A DNA stretch of 64,000 nucleotides, from NCBI RefSeq assembly GCF_007559335.1, contig NZ_VMBG01000002.1, positions 860,501 through 924,500 of the forward strand. The letters are read 5' to 3'. Both the position numbers and the translations under genes were made by a program. Every line of letters starts with the position of its first letter. Position 1 is the first letter of the stretch. The notes under the pieces were generated by a model that did not search any database, was not told where the DNA came from, and worked only from the letters and a program-made list of their open reading frames with translations. The DNA is from Rariglobus hedericola (GTDB taxonomy: Bacteria; Verrucomicrobiota; Verrucomicrobiia; Opitutales; Opitutaceae). Shown here one piece after another: positions 7,731 through 15,861 of this stretch.

Positions 7731-9020
7731 TTATTTCCATTCCACTTCGGCGCCGAGGGTGCGGAGGTTTTCGACGAAGCGGGGGTGGGCGCGTTTGATG
7801 ATCTCGGCGTGGCGGACGACGGACTGTCCCGGAATCGCGGCGGCGACCATGTAGAGTGCGACGGCGGCGCGGATGATGTAAGGAGAATCAACTACAGCGG
7901 GACGCAGCGGGCGGTTACCGAAGACGACCAGGCGGTGCGGGTCGCTCACGAGCGCGTGCGCGCCGAATTTCGCGAGCTCGGGAATCCAGGAGAAACCGTT
8001 TTCGTAAACCTTGTTCCAGAAATGAATCGTGCCTTCGCAGCGGACGCTGAGCGCGATCATCAGTGGGAGCAGATCGACGGAGAAATAGGGCCAGGGGGCG
8101 GCTTCGATTTTGGGGAGGAGGTTGGTCGTGAATGGGGTTTCGATGACGAGCTTTTGTCCGCGACGGACGATCACGGTGTCACCTTCGTGCTCGATGATGA
8201 CGCCGAGTTTTTTGAAGGCGCGGGCGATCAAGTCGAAGTGGTGCGGGAGGGCTTTGTTGACGCGCACTTCGCCGCCGGTGATCGCGCCGAGGGCGAGGAA
8301 AGTGACGATCTCGTGGTAGTCGGAATTGATGGTGATGTCGGCACCGTGGAGTTTTTCGACGCCGGTGATCTTGAGCATCGAGGTGCCGAGTCCTTCGATC
8401 TTGGCGCCCATGGCGACGAGGGCGGCGCAGAGATCTTGCACGTGGGGTTCGCTGGCGGCGTTGATGAGGGTGGATTCGCCCTCGGCGAGGGCGGCGGCCA
8501 TCGCGAAGTTTTCGGTGACGGTGACGGACATGTAGTCACACCAGTGGCGGGCGCCTTTGAAGCCGTGGGGCAGGGCGATGACGAGCGGGTCGCCCTCGTT
8601 CACGATGGCGCCGAGGACGGAGAGGATTTCGAGGTGGGGGTCGATCTCGCGGACGCCGAGGGAGCAGCCCTTGGTGTTGGCCTGAATGGCGATCTGGCGA
8701 AGGCGGTTGAGGAGCGCCGGATAGAGCAGGACGGTGGAGCGCATGTCCTGCGGGAGCTCGTCGTTTTCGAGGGTGCTCTTAAATCCGGCGTGGCAGACGC
8801 GCATCTCGGCGGTGTCGCGGTTCCAGGAGATTTCGGAGCCCTGCGATTGGAAGAAGGCGACCAGTTTGTTGAGGTCGGTGATGTCGGGGACGTTGCGCAG
8901 GGTGACGGCCTCGTCGGTGAGGAGCGTCGCGCAGAAAATCGGCAGGACGGAGTTCTTGTTGCCCGACGGCGTGATGGTGCCGGTGAGGGGTTTGCCGCCG
9001 TGGACGATGAGATCGGACAT
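7731..9020 (-). CDS. murA: UDP-N-acetylglucosamine 1-carboxyvinyltransferase (MurA-type)
   Basis: A 429-residue EPSP-synthase-fold enzyme that would transfer enolpyruvate from PEP to UDP-GlcNAc, the first committed step of peptidoglycan synthesis. Key residues are recognisable: Lys22-Asn23 in PSGNKNS, Arg94 in DMRS, and the catalytic-loop Cys119 in KGCSLGVREIDPH, the position fosfomycin alkylates. The C-terminal IIRAAVAL aligns with the usual DLRA motif. The core is more divergent than in typical MurA: the usual GAKNAALP, GGCAIGxRPVDLH and DRGY motifs are changed, so it could be a second MurA paralogue. It lies downstream of the RGG-protein gene and upstream of ruvB. Confidence 0.85.
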   Translation of the reverse strand: MSDLIVHGGKPLTGTITPSGNKNSVLPIFCATLLTDEAVTLRNVPDITDLNKLVAFFQSQGSEISWNRDTAEMRVCHAGFKSTLENDELPQDMRSTVLLYPALLNRLRQIAIQANTKGCSLGVREIDPHLEILSVLGAIVNEGDPLVIALPHGFKGARHWCDYMSVTVTENFAMAAALAEGESTLINAASEPHVQDLCAALVAMGAKIEGLGTSMLKITGVEKLHGADITINSDYHEIVTFLALGAITGGEVRVNKALPHHFDLIARAFKKLGVIIEHEGDTVIVRRGQKLVIETPFTTNLLPKIEAAPWPYFSVDLLPLMIALSVRCEGTIHFWNKVYENGFSWIPELAKFGAHALVSDPHRLVVFGNRPLRPAVVDSPYIIRAAVALYMVAAAIPGQSVVRHAEIIKRAHPRFVENLRTLGAEVEWK

Positions 9021-9028
9021 CTGAAGAA

Positions 9029-9060
9029 GTGGAGAGTTGGGAACTGAGAGTGGAGAGCTC
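9029..9060. repeat. Short GTGGAGAG-type simple repeat
   Basis: The motif GTGGAGAG occurs twice (GTGGAGAGTTGGGAACTGAGA, then GTGGAGAGCTC) just before murA. It resembles low-complexity dispersed repeats of GAGAGTT units seen in intergenic DNA of related bacteria. No function can be assigned. Confidence 0.35.
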
Positions 9061-9073
9061 GGAAAGAGGGCGC

Positions 9074-9107
9074 AAAAAAAGGCGTTCGTGGTGAAACGAA
9101 CGCCTTT
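9074..9107 (-). terminator. Intrinsic terminator after the RGG-protein gene
   Basis: On the minus strand an 11-base perfect stem (AAAGGCGTTCG with CGAACGCCTTT) and an eight-base loop are followed by seven T residues. It lies 45 bp past the stop of the RGG protein gene and separates it from murA. Confidence 0.85.
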
Positions 9108-9151
9108 GAAATGCGCGGGGCGGTGAAGCCCTTGGCAAGGTTTAACTCGGA

Positions 9152-10414
9152 TTAAGCGGAGGGCGGGATGCCTGAGCCGCCGCCATCATGACGATGGCCG
9201 CCGCCCTGACCGCCCTGGCCACCCTGACCGGGTTGGCCGCCACCGCCGCCGGAGCGACCGCGACCGCCACGACGACGGCGATTGCCGCCGCCGCCCTGAC
9301 CCTGGGGGCGATGTTCGCCGCCACCGTGGCCGTGGGACGGATGTCCCTGGCCGTGGCTTTGGGCGTGAGGAGCGCCGGGGGTCTGGGGACCACCGGACGG
9401 ACCGCCTTGCGGGTTGCCCTGACCGCCGCCGCCGGAGCGACCGCGACCACCGCGACGACGACGACGGCGGGGGCCGCCCTCGGTGCGAGGTTCACCCGCG
9501 CCGCCGACAAACGGCTGGGGCTGGGCACCGGGCTGGGCCGGTTTGCCGGGTTCGGGGGCAGCGGTGCCGAAGAGACCCTTGACCCAGCCGAAGAGGCCGG
9601 CGGGTTTCTTGGAGGCGGGCTGTTGTCCACCGGAAACAGGAGCGTGGGGAGCAGACGGGCCTTGGTTGCCCGGTTGCGCGCCGGCCGGACGGTTGCCGTC
9701 GCGGTTGCGTTGCTGTTGGGGACGACCCTGGCGCTGCTGCTGGCGGTTGCCGCCGCCGTTGCCTCGCTGGGTGCGCTGACCGCCGTATTTCGGGGGCTGC
9801 GGGATGCCGGGGCTCTTGCCGCTCGCGTTGGGAGCGGACTCGAGCATCGGGACCTCGCTGCGGCGCACAGGGCGGAACACCGGACGTTCGCCTTCCAAGG
9901 ACACGGCAGTCGCGGCCTTGGGGGCGTTTTGAGTGCCGGCCTCATACGGGAACGCAGGCGTCTCCCAGCTCTGGGCGGGACGCTTGGCTTCCGTGGGAGG
10001 GAGGATGTTAAGCTCGGCCTTGGCGGCGGGAGCGACGGGTGCGATCGAAGCGGGGGCCGGGGCCTCCGCGGGGGGAGCAACAACAACCGGGGCAACCGGG
10101 GTCGCGGCGACAGGAGCCGGAGCGACGACGGGGGCCGGGGTGGACGGGGCAACGTCCGCCGAAGCGAACGGGTTTTGGTATTCCGACTCCGCCTTCAGAA
10201 CTTGAATGGAGGAGGGTTGGTAGGTGCCGGAGGCGGCGTTGTTGCTGACGGGGGCCGAGGAGGCCGGAGTGCTGACTCGTTTGCCGCGCGCGAGGCCCGA
10301 GCCACGATTGGTGCCGGAAGCGGCACCCCAATCGCTGGCGGGCGCTGTGGGCGCACCGGCGGTCGCGGCAGGGCCTTCAGGAGGCGTGCTGCCGGACGTG
10401 GATGTATCTGACAT
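9152..10414 (-). CDS. Disordered RGG-box protein, putative RNA-binding
   Basis: A 420-residue low-complexity protein. Residues 1-140 are Ala/Pro/Ser-rich, 206-250 are Gln/Arg/Gly-rich, 265-283 hold a short amphipathic patch (KKPAGLFGWVKGLFG), and the C-terminal 110 residues carry two RGG-type boxes, RRRRRRGGRGRSGGGG at about 316-331 and RRRRGGRGRSGGGGG at about 379-393, followed by Gly/Gln/His repeats. RGG boxes bind RNA in many proteins, so an RNA-associated role is a reasonable inference, but no folded domain is visible. Competing open frames on both strands exist; this one is chosen because of the repeated basic motifs, consistent codon use and the terminator just past its stop. No clear Shine-Dalgarno site precedes the ATG. 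Confidence 0.7.
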   Translation of the reverse strand: MSDTSTSGSTPPEGPAATAGAPTAPASDWGAASGTNRGSGLARGKRVSTPASSAPVSNNAASGTYQPSSIQVLKAESEYQNPFASADVAPSTPAPVVAPAPVAATPVAPVVVAPPAEAPAPASIAPVAPAAKAELNILPPTEAKRPAQSWETPAFPYEAGTQNAPKAATAVSLEGERPVFRPVRRSEVPMLESAPNASGKSPGIPQPPKYGGQRTQRGNGGGNRQQQRQGRPQQQRNRDGNRPAGAQPGNQGPSAPHAPVSGGQQPASKKPAGLFGWVKGLFGTAAPEPGKPAQPGAQPQPFVGGAGEPRTEGGPRRRRRRGGRGRSGGGGQGNPQGGPSGGPQTPGAPHAQSHGQGHPSHGHGGGEHRPQGQGGGGNRRRRGGRGRSGGGGGQPGQGGQGGQGGGHRHDGGGSGIPPSA

Positions 10415-10715
10415 GTCGTTTGTTATCTGTGGGTTAAACTCGCGCTCACCGCGTAGGGCGGGGCTGCGAGGGAGATGTTGCCGCGGGGCGCGGGTGCGCT
10501 CGACGCAGGCAACAAGGCCAAAAAGTCGCGGGTTTGCGCTTGTGGAGCAACTGTTAATTTAGCTCCCACGGTCGGAGGTGAAACAGCGGCTCTCGCTACG
10601 ATTTAAGTTGGATGTGCTTGAATGGAGCAGGCTTAAGACTCGATTGCGGGCGGCGGCTTGCGGTCGGAGGCAGTTTAGGGAACGAAATGCAGCCCTGTAA
10701 CTCGTTTTATAATCC
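10415..10715. other. Intergenic region between divergent genes
   Basis: About 300 bp between the RGG-protein gene (minus) and the CBM9-like gene (plus). I see no coding frame with support and no RNA gene. A TATAAT at 10708-10713 lies immediately before the annotated ATG of the plus-strand gene; if it is a real -10 element, the next in-frame ATG at 10752 would be the start. Confidence 0.5.
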
Positions 10716-11393
10716 ATGTCCCTCGTCCGAACTGGTGAAGCTGAATGTCTGATGATCCCTGCCGTGCAAGGCTTTGCCTTGGGTGATTGGGAGGCGACGG
10801 CGCGGGTCATGAAAGCGGGCGGAGCCGGCCTCGATTTCGCGCAGTCATGGTTTCCTCAACTGGAGGCGGACTTTAAACCGGGCCGCGTCTGGCTCGGGAT
10901 TCAAGGCGACGACTTGGTGGCGTATGCGGTGCTCGAAGATGATCAACCGTCGAATCGGGCTACGCAGTTAAATGACGCCACATGGATAATGGGCGACGCA
11001 TTGGAACTCTTTTTCCATGCGGAGGGCCGTCCCGCGTATTATGAGTTTCATGTGACGCCGGACAACGTGCGCCTGCAGCTGTTTTTCCCCAGTCGGGAAG
11101 CTTTTTTGGAGCGTCGTAAACATACGCACTGGGCGGTCGCCGACAGCCGTTTTGAAAGCGCCGCCCGCGTCAACGACACCCGCACGCAATGGGAGGCCGT
11201 CATGCGGATCAAGCTGGCTTTGGTGCTCGATGAACCGCGCGACGACGGATCGCGGCGATTCAGGTTTTCGTTCAGCCGCTATGATTATCAGCCCGGCCGC
11301 AAGCGTCCGGTGACGTCCGCGACGACCCGTCTGCATGCCCCGGATTTCCACTACATTCCCGAGTGGGATTGGGCCGAGGCGGCGCGCGGCTGA
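10716..11393 (+). CDS. Carbohydrate-binding family 9-like domain protein
   Basis: This 225-residue protein resembles the CBM9/DOMON-like fold. The central part has the characteristic alternation WIMGDALELFFHAEG followed by YYEFHVTPDN and LQLFFPS, similar to the D-x-E-x-F and YYEF pattern of CBM9-like domains. No signal peptide and no catalytic module are visible, so this is a stand-alone domain whose ligand cannot be stated. The upstream region has no clear ribosome binding site, and a TATAAT three bases before the ATG suggests that the second in-frame ATG at 10752 (213 residues) may be used. The dUTPase gene follows after 55 bp. Confidence 0.65.
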   Translation: MSLVRTGEAECLMIPAVQGFALGDWEATARVMKAGGAGLDFAQSWFPQLEADFKPGRVWLGIQGDDLVAYAVLEDDQPSNRATQLNDATWIMGDALELFFHAEGRPAYYEFHVTPDNVRLQLFFPSREAFLERRKHTHWAVADSRFESAARVNDTRTQWEAVMRIKLALVLDEPRDDGSRRFRFSFSRYDYQPGRKRPVTSATTRLHAPDFHYIPEWDWAEAARG

Positions 11394-11448
11394 GGTTGCG
11401 GACACTTGCCACTTGATCCGCGGCGTGCGTCCGCCAAGCCTCGCGCCC

Positions 11449-11820
11449 ATGGACAAGCTCGAAGAAATCTTCCGCATGCAAGAAGCGCTCAATGCGCGTA
11501 TTGGCGTCACCCTCCCGCCCCCCAGCGAAGAGGAAAAGACCAAGTGGATCCTTAATTACACGCGTGCCATGCAGCAGGAAACGGCCGAGCTGATCGACAG
11601 CGTTCCCTGGAAGTGGTGGGCCAAATACCAAAAATTCGATGAGCAGAACGCCAAGGTCGAAGTCGTGGACCTGTTTCATTTTCTCGTCTCGCTCGCGCAG
11701 ACGCTCGGCATGACCGCCGAGGATGTTTATGCGGCGTATTTGAAAAAGAACGCCGTCAACCATCAGCGCCAGGAGTCCGGTTACGTTCAAAAAGACGCCG
11801 ACGACTCCAAGCACATCTGA
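11449..11820 (+). CDS. Dimeric dUTP diphosphatase (dUTPase-2/MazG-like fold)
   Basis: A 123-residue all-alpha NTP pyrophosphatase. The family's paired acidic motifs are seen: QETAELIDSVPWKWW (the ExxE-type motif) and KVEVVDLFHFLVSLA (the ExxD-type motif), which bind the catalytic magnesium ions. The enzyme would hydrolyse dUTP to dUMP, limiting uracil incorporation and feeding thymidylate synthesis. The ATG at 11449 (MDKLEEIFRMQ) is preferred over an upstream in-frame ATG at 11335 because the family begins there and the upstream part overlaps the previous gene. The peroxiredoxin gene starts 16 bp downstream, suggesting one transcript. Confidence 0.85.
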   Translation: MDKLEEIFRMQEALNARIGVTLPPPSEEEKTKWILNYTRAMQQETAELIDSVPWKWWAKYQKFDEQNAKVEVVDLFHFLVSLAQTLGMTAEDVYAAYLKKNAVNHQRQESGYVQKDADDSKHI

Positions 11821-11836
11821 GTTTGCCTCCTCGGGC

Positions 11837-12310
11837 ATGATCGCCGCCGGGCAAACAATCGACACGGCCTTCACCTTGAAGGTCGTGCAGGACGGTGAAG
11901 TTCGCGAGGTGGTGTTCCGTGATTTGTTGACGAAGCCGGTGATCGTCTCGGTCTACATGAAAAACAACACCGGTTCGTGCGATAAGCAGAACGATTCGCT
12001 CGTCGCCCACGCCTCGGAATTTGCCAAAGCGGGCTACCGCCTGATTGCGCTGAGCCGCGACACGTGCGGCTCGCATCTCAAATACGCGGCCAAGAAAAAC
12101 ATCACTTACACGCTCGCCAGCGATCCGAGCGATGCGTTCGCCCGAGCCACGGATTCCCTCGTGGAAAAATCGATGTATGGCCGCACGTTCCAAGGTCCGG
12201 TCCGTGCCGCTTACATCATCAACACCCAAGGCAAAGTGCTGCGGGTGATAGAGAAGGTGGACACCAAGGATCATTCGGCTCAAATAAAGGCCGCGCTGGC
12301 CACTCTCTGA
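11837..12310 (+). CDS. Peroxiredoxin-like (AhpC/TSA, Bcp-type) protein
   Basis: A 157-residue thioredoxin-fold protein. The motif YMKNNTGSCDKQ aligns with the peroxidatic site of Bcp/PrxQ enzymes (YPKDxTPGCTxQ), with Thr45 and the presumed peroxidatic Cys48. The Pro of the canonical motif is replaced by Gly. A second Cys77 in SRDTCGSH lies where Bcp proteins usually have a non-cysteine residue and could act as the resolving cysteine. The protein would reduce hydroperoxides using thioredoxin or a similar donor. It has no signal peptide. A strong intrinsic terminator lies 9 bp after the stop. Confidence 0.8.
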   Translation: MIAAGQTIDTAFTLKVVQDGEVREVVFRDLLTKPVIVSVYMKNNTGSCDKQNDSLVAHASEFAKAGYRLIALSRDTCGSHLKYAAKKNITYTLASDPSDAFARATDSLVEKSMYGRTFQGPVRAAYIINTQGKVLRVIEKVDTKDHSAQIKAALATL

Positions 12311-12319
12311 TTCGTCTCC

Positions 12320-12343
12320 GCCCCGCACGCCCGGGGCTTTTTT
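12320..12343 (+). terminator. Intrinsic terminator after the peroxiredoxin gene
   Basis: A six-base stem GCCCCG/CGGGGC with a six-base loop is followed by six T residues, nine bases past the stop codon. It closes the CBM9-like/dUTPase/peroxiredoxin transcript. Confidence 0.85.
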
Positions 12344-12367
12344 GTCTGCTATAACTTTTCAATTTCC

Positions 12368-15300
12368 ATGTCGCTCCAACCTTCCGCCGCTTCGATCGTC
12401 GCCCAGGACAAACGCTCACGCCGCAGTCGTCGCCGCTGGCTCGTCACGGGCAGCGTGGTAACGGGCTTGCTGCTCTTCGGATTCTTCGGCCTGCCGCCGA
12501 TTATCAAAGCCCAGGCAATCAAGCATCTGTCCGCCGAGCTTCATCGCGAAGTCTCCATCGAACGGATACGCGTCAATCCGCTGGTGCTGTCGATCACCAT
12601 CGACGGACTCGCGATTAAAGACCGTGACGGTGCCGAGTTCACCGGCTGGCGCCGGTTGTATGTGAACTTCGATTCATTCTCCCTCTTCACCGGCGAATGG
12701 CGTTTTCAAGAGATTTACATCGATGGGTTTTCTCAACGTGTGGTGATCGCGAAAGACGGCGTTTTTAACTTTGCCGATCTCATTCCCGCGCCCGCCGAGG
12801 CACCCGCCACGCCCGCGAAAAAGCCCCGCCCCCTGCGCATTGCGAGTCTCTCGGTTACTTCGGCGGCCTTGAACTTCGTTGATTCCAGCCGCGCGGCACC
12901 TTTTGCCACGACTGTCGGTCCGCTCGGTTTCACGCTTAAAAACTTTCACACCGCGGGTGATCCGAAAGCTCCTTATGAGTTCTCCGCCATCACCGAGGCC
13001 GGCGAGACGTTTGATTGGAAGGGCACGCTTTCACTTATTCCGGCGCGCTCGGCCGGCCGGTTTAGCATCGGCGGTATCGCGCTCAAAAAATACGCGCCTT
13101 ACTATGCCGACCGCATCAATGCCGATCTGCTCAGCGGCGCGCTCGATTTCTCGGCGAGTTACGCCGTCGATCTCTCCGAAGGCTCGCGCCAACTCACCTT
13201 GGGCGATGCCACGATCAAGCTCTCGAATCTCCAAGTCGCTCCCCGTGGTTCCACCACGGCGGTCATCGATTTGCCGTCGCTGGTTATCGACGGCCTCCAT
13301 GCCGACGGACTCAAGACCTCCGCCGTCATCCGCCGTGTCGCGCTCGATGGCGGACGCCTCACCGTGGTCCGCGAGAAAGACGGTTCGATCAACCTGTTGA
13401 ATCTTCTCACGGTGCCGGCGGTCGCATCGGCCGGCGTGACCCCCGTCACCGTTGCCGCGGGCGCGACTCCCGCCGCTGCGATGCCCGCGTTGCCCGATGT
13501 GAAACTCACGGAGTTTTCCCTCACCGGCCTCGCCATTGATATCGAGGATCGCACCACGCTCACGCCCGCGAAAAACAGCATCGGTCGCCTCGACGTTTCT
13601 GTTAAAAATATTTCCCTGGCCGAGCCCGCGGTGCCCGTTCTGCTGGCGCTTTCCGTTGCAACGCTGCCGTCGGGCACGATCAACGTCGAAGGTTCGGCGG
13701 TGCGCGAACCGCTCGCCGCGGATCTTAAGATCAAAGTGACTTCAATCCCGCTCGCCGGCGGCACGCCTTACATAGAGCCGATGCTCAATGTGCGTATCGC
13801 GGGCGGCGCGGTTTCGGTGGATGGACAGGCCAGCCTGCGCGGCACGGTCGCTTCATTCCAAGGCGACGTTGTCGTGGATAAATTTGCCACGGTGGACGGC
13901 GCCAAGGCGGAAGATTTTGTGACCTTCACCCAATTCGCTATTCGCGGCATTGATGCGATTTCTGACCCGCTGACCGCACGCATCGGCGAAATCAGCATCA
14001 CGGATCCGTCCGCGCGCGTGACCGTCAATGCCGACAAGACCACCAATCTCGCCGCGATCCTGCGCACCGAAACGGCACCGGCCGCAGAGTCTGAACCCGT
14101 TGAGGTGAAGCTGCCGCCCGCCGCGCCCGCGAAGGGCCTGGCGAGCAGTTCGACTTTGCCTGCGCCGATCTGGTCGCTCGGCAAGTTTACGCTGACCAAT
14201 GGTTCGGTCTTGCTGGCGGACAACTCGATCAAGCCGGCGGTGCGCATGTCGCTCGATCATTTTTCAGGTGCGATCACCGGCCTGTCGTCGGCCGATCTGC
14301 AACGCGCCGATGTGAACATCCGTGGCAAGGTGAACGGCTCCGGTGAAGTTTCCTTCACGGGGAAACTCGATGCAAAGGCCGCGACGCTCACGCCCGGTGC
14401 CCTGACTGAAATCTTGGTGGACGTGAAGGGCGTCGATCTCTCGCCGATTTCACCTTACGTCGGCACTTACGCCGGCTATGAACTGGCCCGCAGCGGTTTG
14501 TCGGTGGATGTGAAGGCCCGCCTTTCACAGCGTAAACTCGACACCAGTAATGTCATCACGCTCAAGCAATTCACCTTCGGTCCCGCGACCAACAGTCCCG
14601 ATGCGACCAAGCTTCCCGTGCGACTCGGCGTGGCGCTCTTGAAAGACACCTCGGGCAACATCGTCATCGATGTGCCCGTGAAAGGCAGTCTCGACGATCC
14701 CAGTTTCAAGATCGGCCGCGTCGTGTTGCGCGTGATCGTGAACTTGTTGGTGAAAGCCGCGACTTCGCCATTCTCGCTCATCGGGGCTGCGTTTGGCGGC
14801 GGTGGCGACGAACTTGCCTATCAGGATTTCTCGCCTGGAGCGACGACCCCGCTCGAGGCCGAAATCAAAAAAATCGAAACCCTGCGCAAGGCGCTCAAAG
14901 GACGTCCGGCGCTCAATCTGGATATCAACGGCAGTTACGATGCGACCGCGGATCTTGCCGCCGTGCGCGATCAGACGCTCGCCAAACAAGTGCGCCAGCG
15001 CCTGTGGGAAGAGTTGCGTGTCAAGAATGCGGATACGCCTCCGCCCTCCGAGCTCACCGTGGCCCCCGAGGACGAGACCCGTATCATCGGCCTCATGGTG
15101 TCCGAGCGTTATCCGGACGGATTGCCTGCGCCCGGCGTTGATACCGCGGGTGCTTCTGTGACGCAGCCGCAAGCAGTGGTTGCCGCGCCTCCTGCGCCGA
15201 CACCCGCCCCGCGCCGCATATATAGTGGAGCCGCGACGCCGAAGCCCGTGGCGAAAACGCCGGCGGTTAAAACCGTGGTGATCATCTCATCGGGCGAAGT

Positions 15301-15535
15301 CGTGGCCACGGCTTCAGCCGATGGCAGCACGCCGCTCACGCTCGCGGATGCCCGCCGTGCGCTGGCCTCGGGTATCGTCGTGTCCGAAGAGGATCTCCGT
15401 GCTCTGGCCGAGGCTCGCGCCCAGCACGTGCGCGACGAATTGCTCGAAGGCGGTGAGATCGATGCCGGCCGTCTCTTCCTGACAGCTCCTGCACCCGCAG
15501 GCAAAGGCGCCAAGGTGTTCCTACAGCTTCGCTAA
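12368..15535 (+). CDS. DUF748/AsmA-like envelope protein
   Basis: A 1055-residue protein with a basic N-terminus and one membrane segment at about 25-45 (LVTGSVVTGLLLFGFFGLPP), so the bulk is probably periplasmic. The following region (HLSAELHREVSIERIRVNPLVLS and onward) and the later DVKGVDLSPISPYVGTYAGYEL segment are hallmarks of DUF748 proteins, a branch of the AsmA/YhdP/TamB bridge-like superfamily proposed to act in envelope lipid or outer-membrane homeostasis. The last 100 residues contain a VSERYPDGLPAPG-like segment and a Pro/Ala linker. The specific role is unknown. It sits downstream of a terminator and 9 bp before the YkgJ-type gene. Confidence 0.85.
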   Translation: MSLQPSAASIVAQDKRSRRSRRRWLVTGSVVTGLLLFGFFGLPPIIKAQAIKHLSAELHREVSIERIRVNPLVLSITIDGLAIKDRDGAEFTGWRRLYVNFDSFSLFTGEWRFQEIYIDGFSQRVVIAKDGVFNFADLIPAPAEAPATPAKKPRPLRIASLSVTSAALNFVDSSRAAPFATTVGPLGFTLKNFHTAGDPKAPYEFSAITEAGETFDWKGTLSLIPARSAGRFSIGGIALKKYAPYYADRINADLLSGALDFSASYAVDLSEGSRQLTLGDATIKLSNLQVAPRGSTTAVIDLPSLVIDGLHADGLKTSAVIRRVALDGGRLTVVREKDGSINLLNLLTVPAVASAGVTPVTVAAGATPAAAMPALPDVKLTEFSLTGLAIDIEDRTTLTPAKNSIGRLDVSVKNISLAEPAVPVLLALSVATLPSGTINVEGSAVREPLAADLKIKVTSIPLAGGTPYIEPMLNVRIAGGAVSVDGQASLRGTVASFQGDVVVDKFATVDGAKAEDFVTFTQFAIRGIDAISDPLTARIGEISITDPSARVTVNADKTTNLAAILRTETAPAAESEPVEVKLPPAAPAKGLASSSTLPAPIWSLGKFTLTNGSVLLADNSIKPAVRMSLDHFSGAITGLSSADLQRADVNIRGKVNGSGEVSFTGKLDAKAATLTPGALTEILVDVKGVDLSPISPYVGTYAGYELARSGLSVDVKARLSQRKLDTSNVITLKQFTFGPATNSPDATKLPVRLGVALLKDTSGNIVIDVPVKGSLDDPSFKIGRVVLRVIVNLLVKAATSPFSLIGAAFGGGGDELAYQDFSPGATTPLEAEIKKIETLRKALKGRPALNLDINGSYDATADLAAVRDQTLAKQVRQRLWEELRVKNADTPPPSELTVAPEDETRIIGLMVSERYPDGLPAPGVDTAGASVTQPQAVVAAPPAPTPAPRRIYSGAATPKPVAKTPAVKTVVIISSGEVVATASADGSTPLTLADARRALASGIVVSEEDLRALAEARAQHVRDELLEGGEIDAGRLFLTAPAPAGKGAKVFLQLR

Positions 15536-15544
15536 TTCCGGCTT

Positions 15545-15820
15545 ATGGCAGTTCAAAACACGGCCATGAACTGCCGGCCGCAGTGCGGGGCGTGTTGCAT
15601 CGCTCCGTCGATTACGTCGCCTATCCCCGGCATGCCACACGGCAAACCGGCGGGTGTGCCCTGCGTGCAATTGCTGCCGGATATGCGCTGCGCGATTTTT
15701 GGGCGGCCGGAGCGCCCGGCGTTTTGCGCCAGCCTGCGTCCCACGCAGGAGATGTGCGGCTTCAGCAACCGCGAGGCGTTTGATGGTCTGACCTTGCTCG
15801 AACTCGCTACGAAACCGTGA
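15545..15820 (+). CDS. YkgJ-family cysteine cluster protein
   Basis: A 91-residue protein with the CGACC motif near the N-terminus plus further Cys residues (PCVQLL, RCAIF, FCASL, MCGF), matching the YkgJ/UPF0153 cysteine cluster family, thought to bind zinc or iron. The cellular role is not established. An alternative ATG seven codons downstream at 15566 (MNCRPQCG) would begin right before the first cysteine. The gene starts 9 bp after the DUF748 gene and precedes ettA by 41 bp, so it is likely part of the same run of genes. Confidence 0.8.
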   Translation: MAVQNTAMNCRPQCGACCIAPSITSPIPGMPHGKPAGVPCVQLLPDMRCAIFGRPERPAFCASLRPTQEMCGFSNREAFDGLTLLELATKP

Positions 15821-15861
15821 GAGCACCTTGACCCCGCACGCCGCGGCGGTTGCATCGCCGC

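Noticed and set aside
9188-10411. A 407-codon plus-strand frame and a 336-codon minus-strand frame across the RGG-protein locus
   Set aside because: The plus frame is an Ala/Thr/Arg/Gly-rich complement of the RGG codons without motifs or ribosome binding site; the other minus frame is Pro/Ala/Arg low complexity. The terminator and repeated RGG boxes support the chosen frame.
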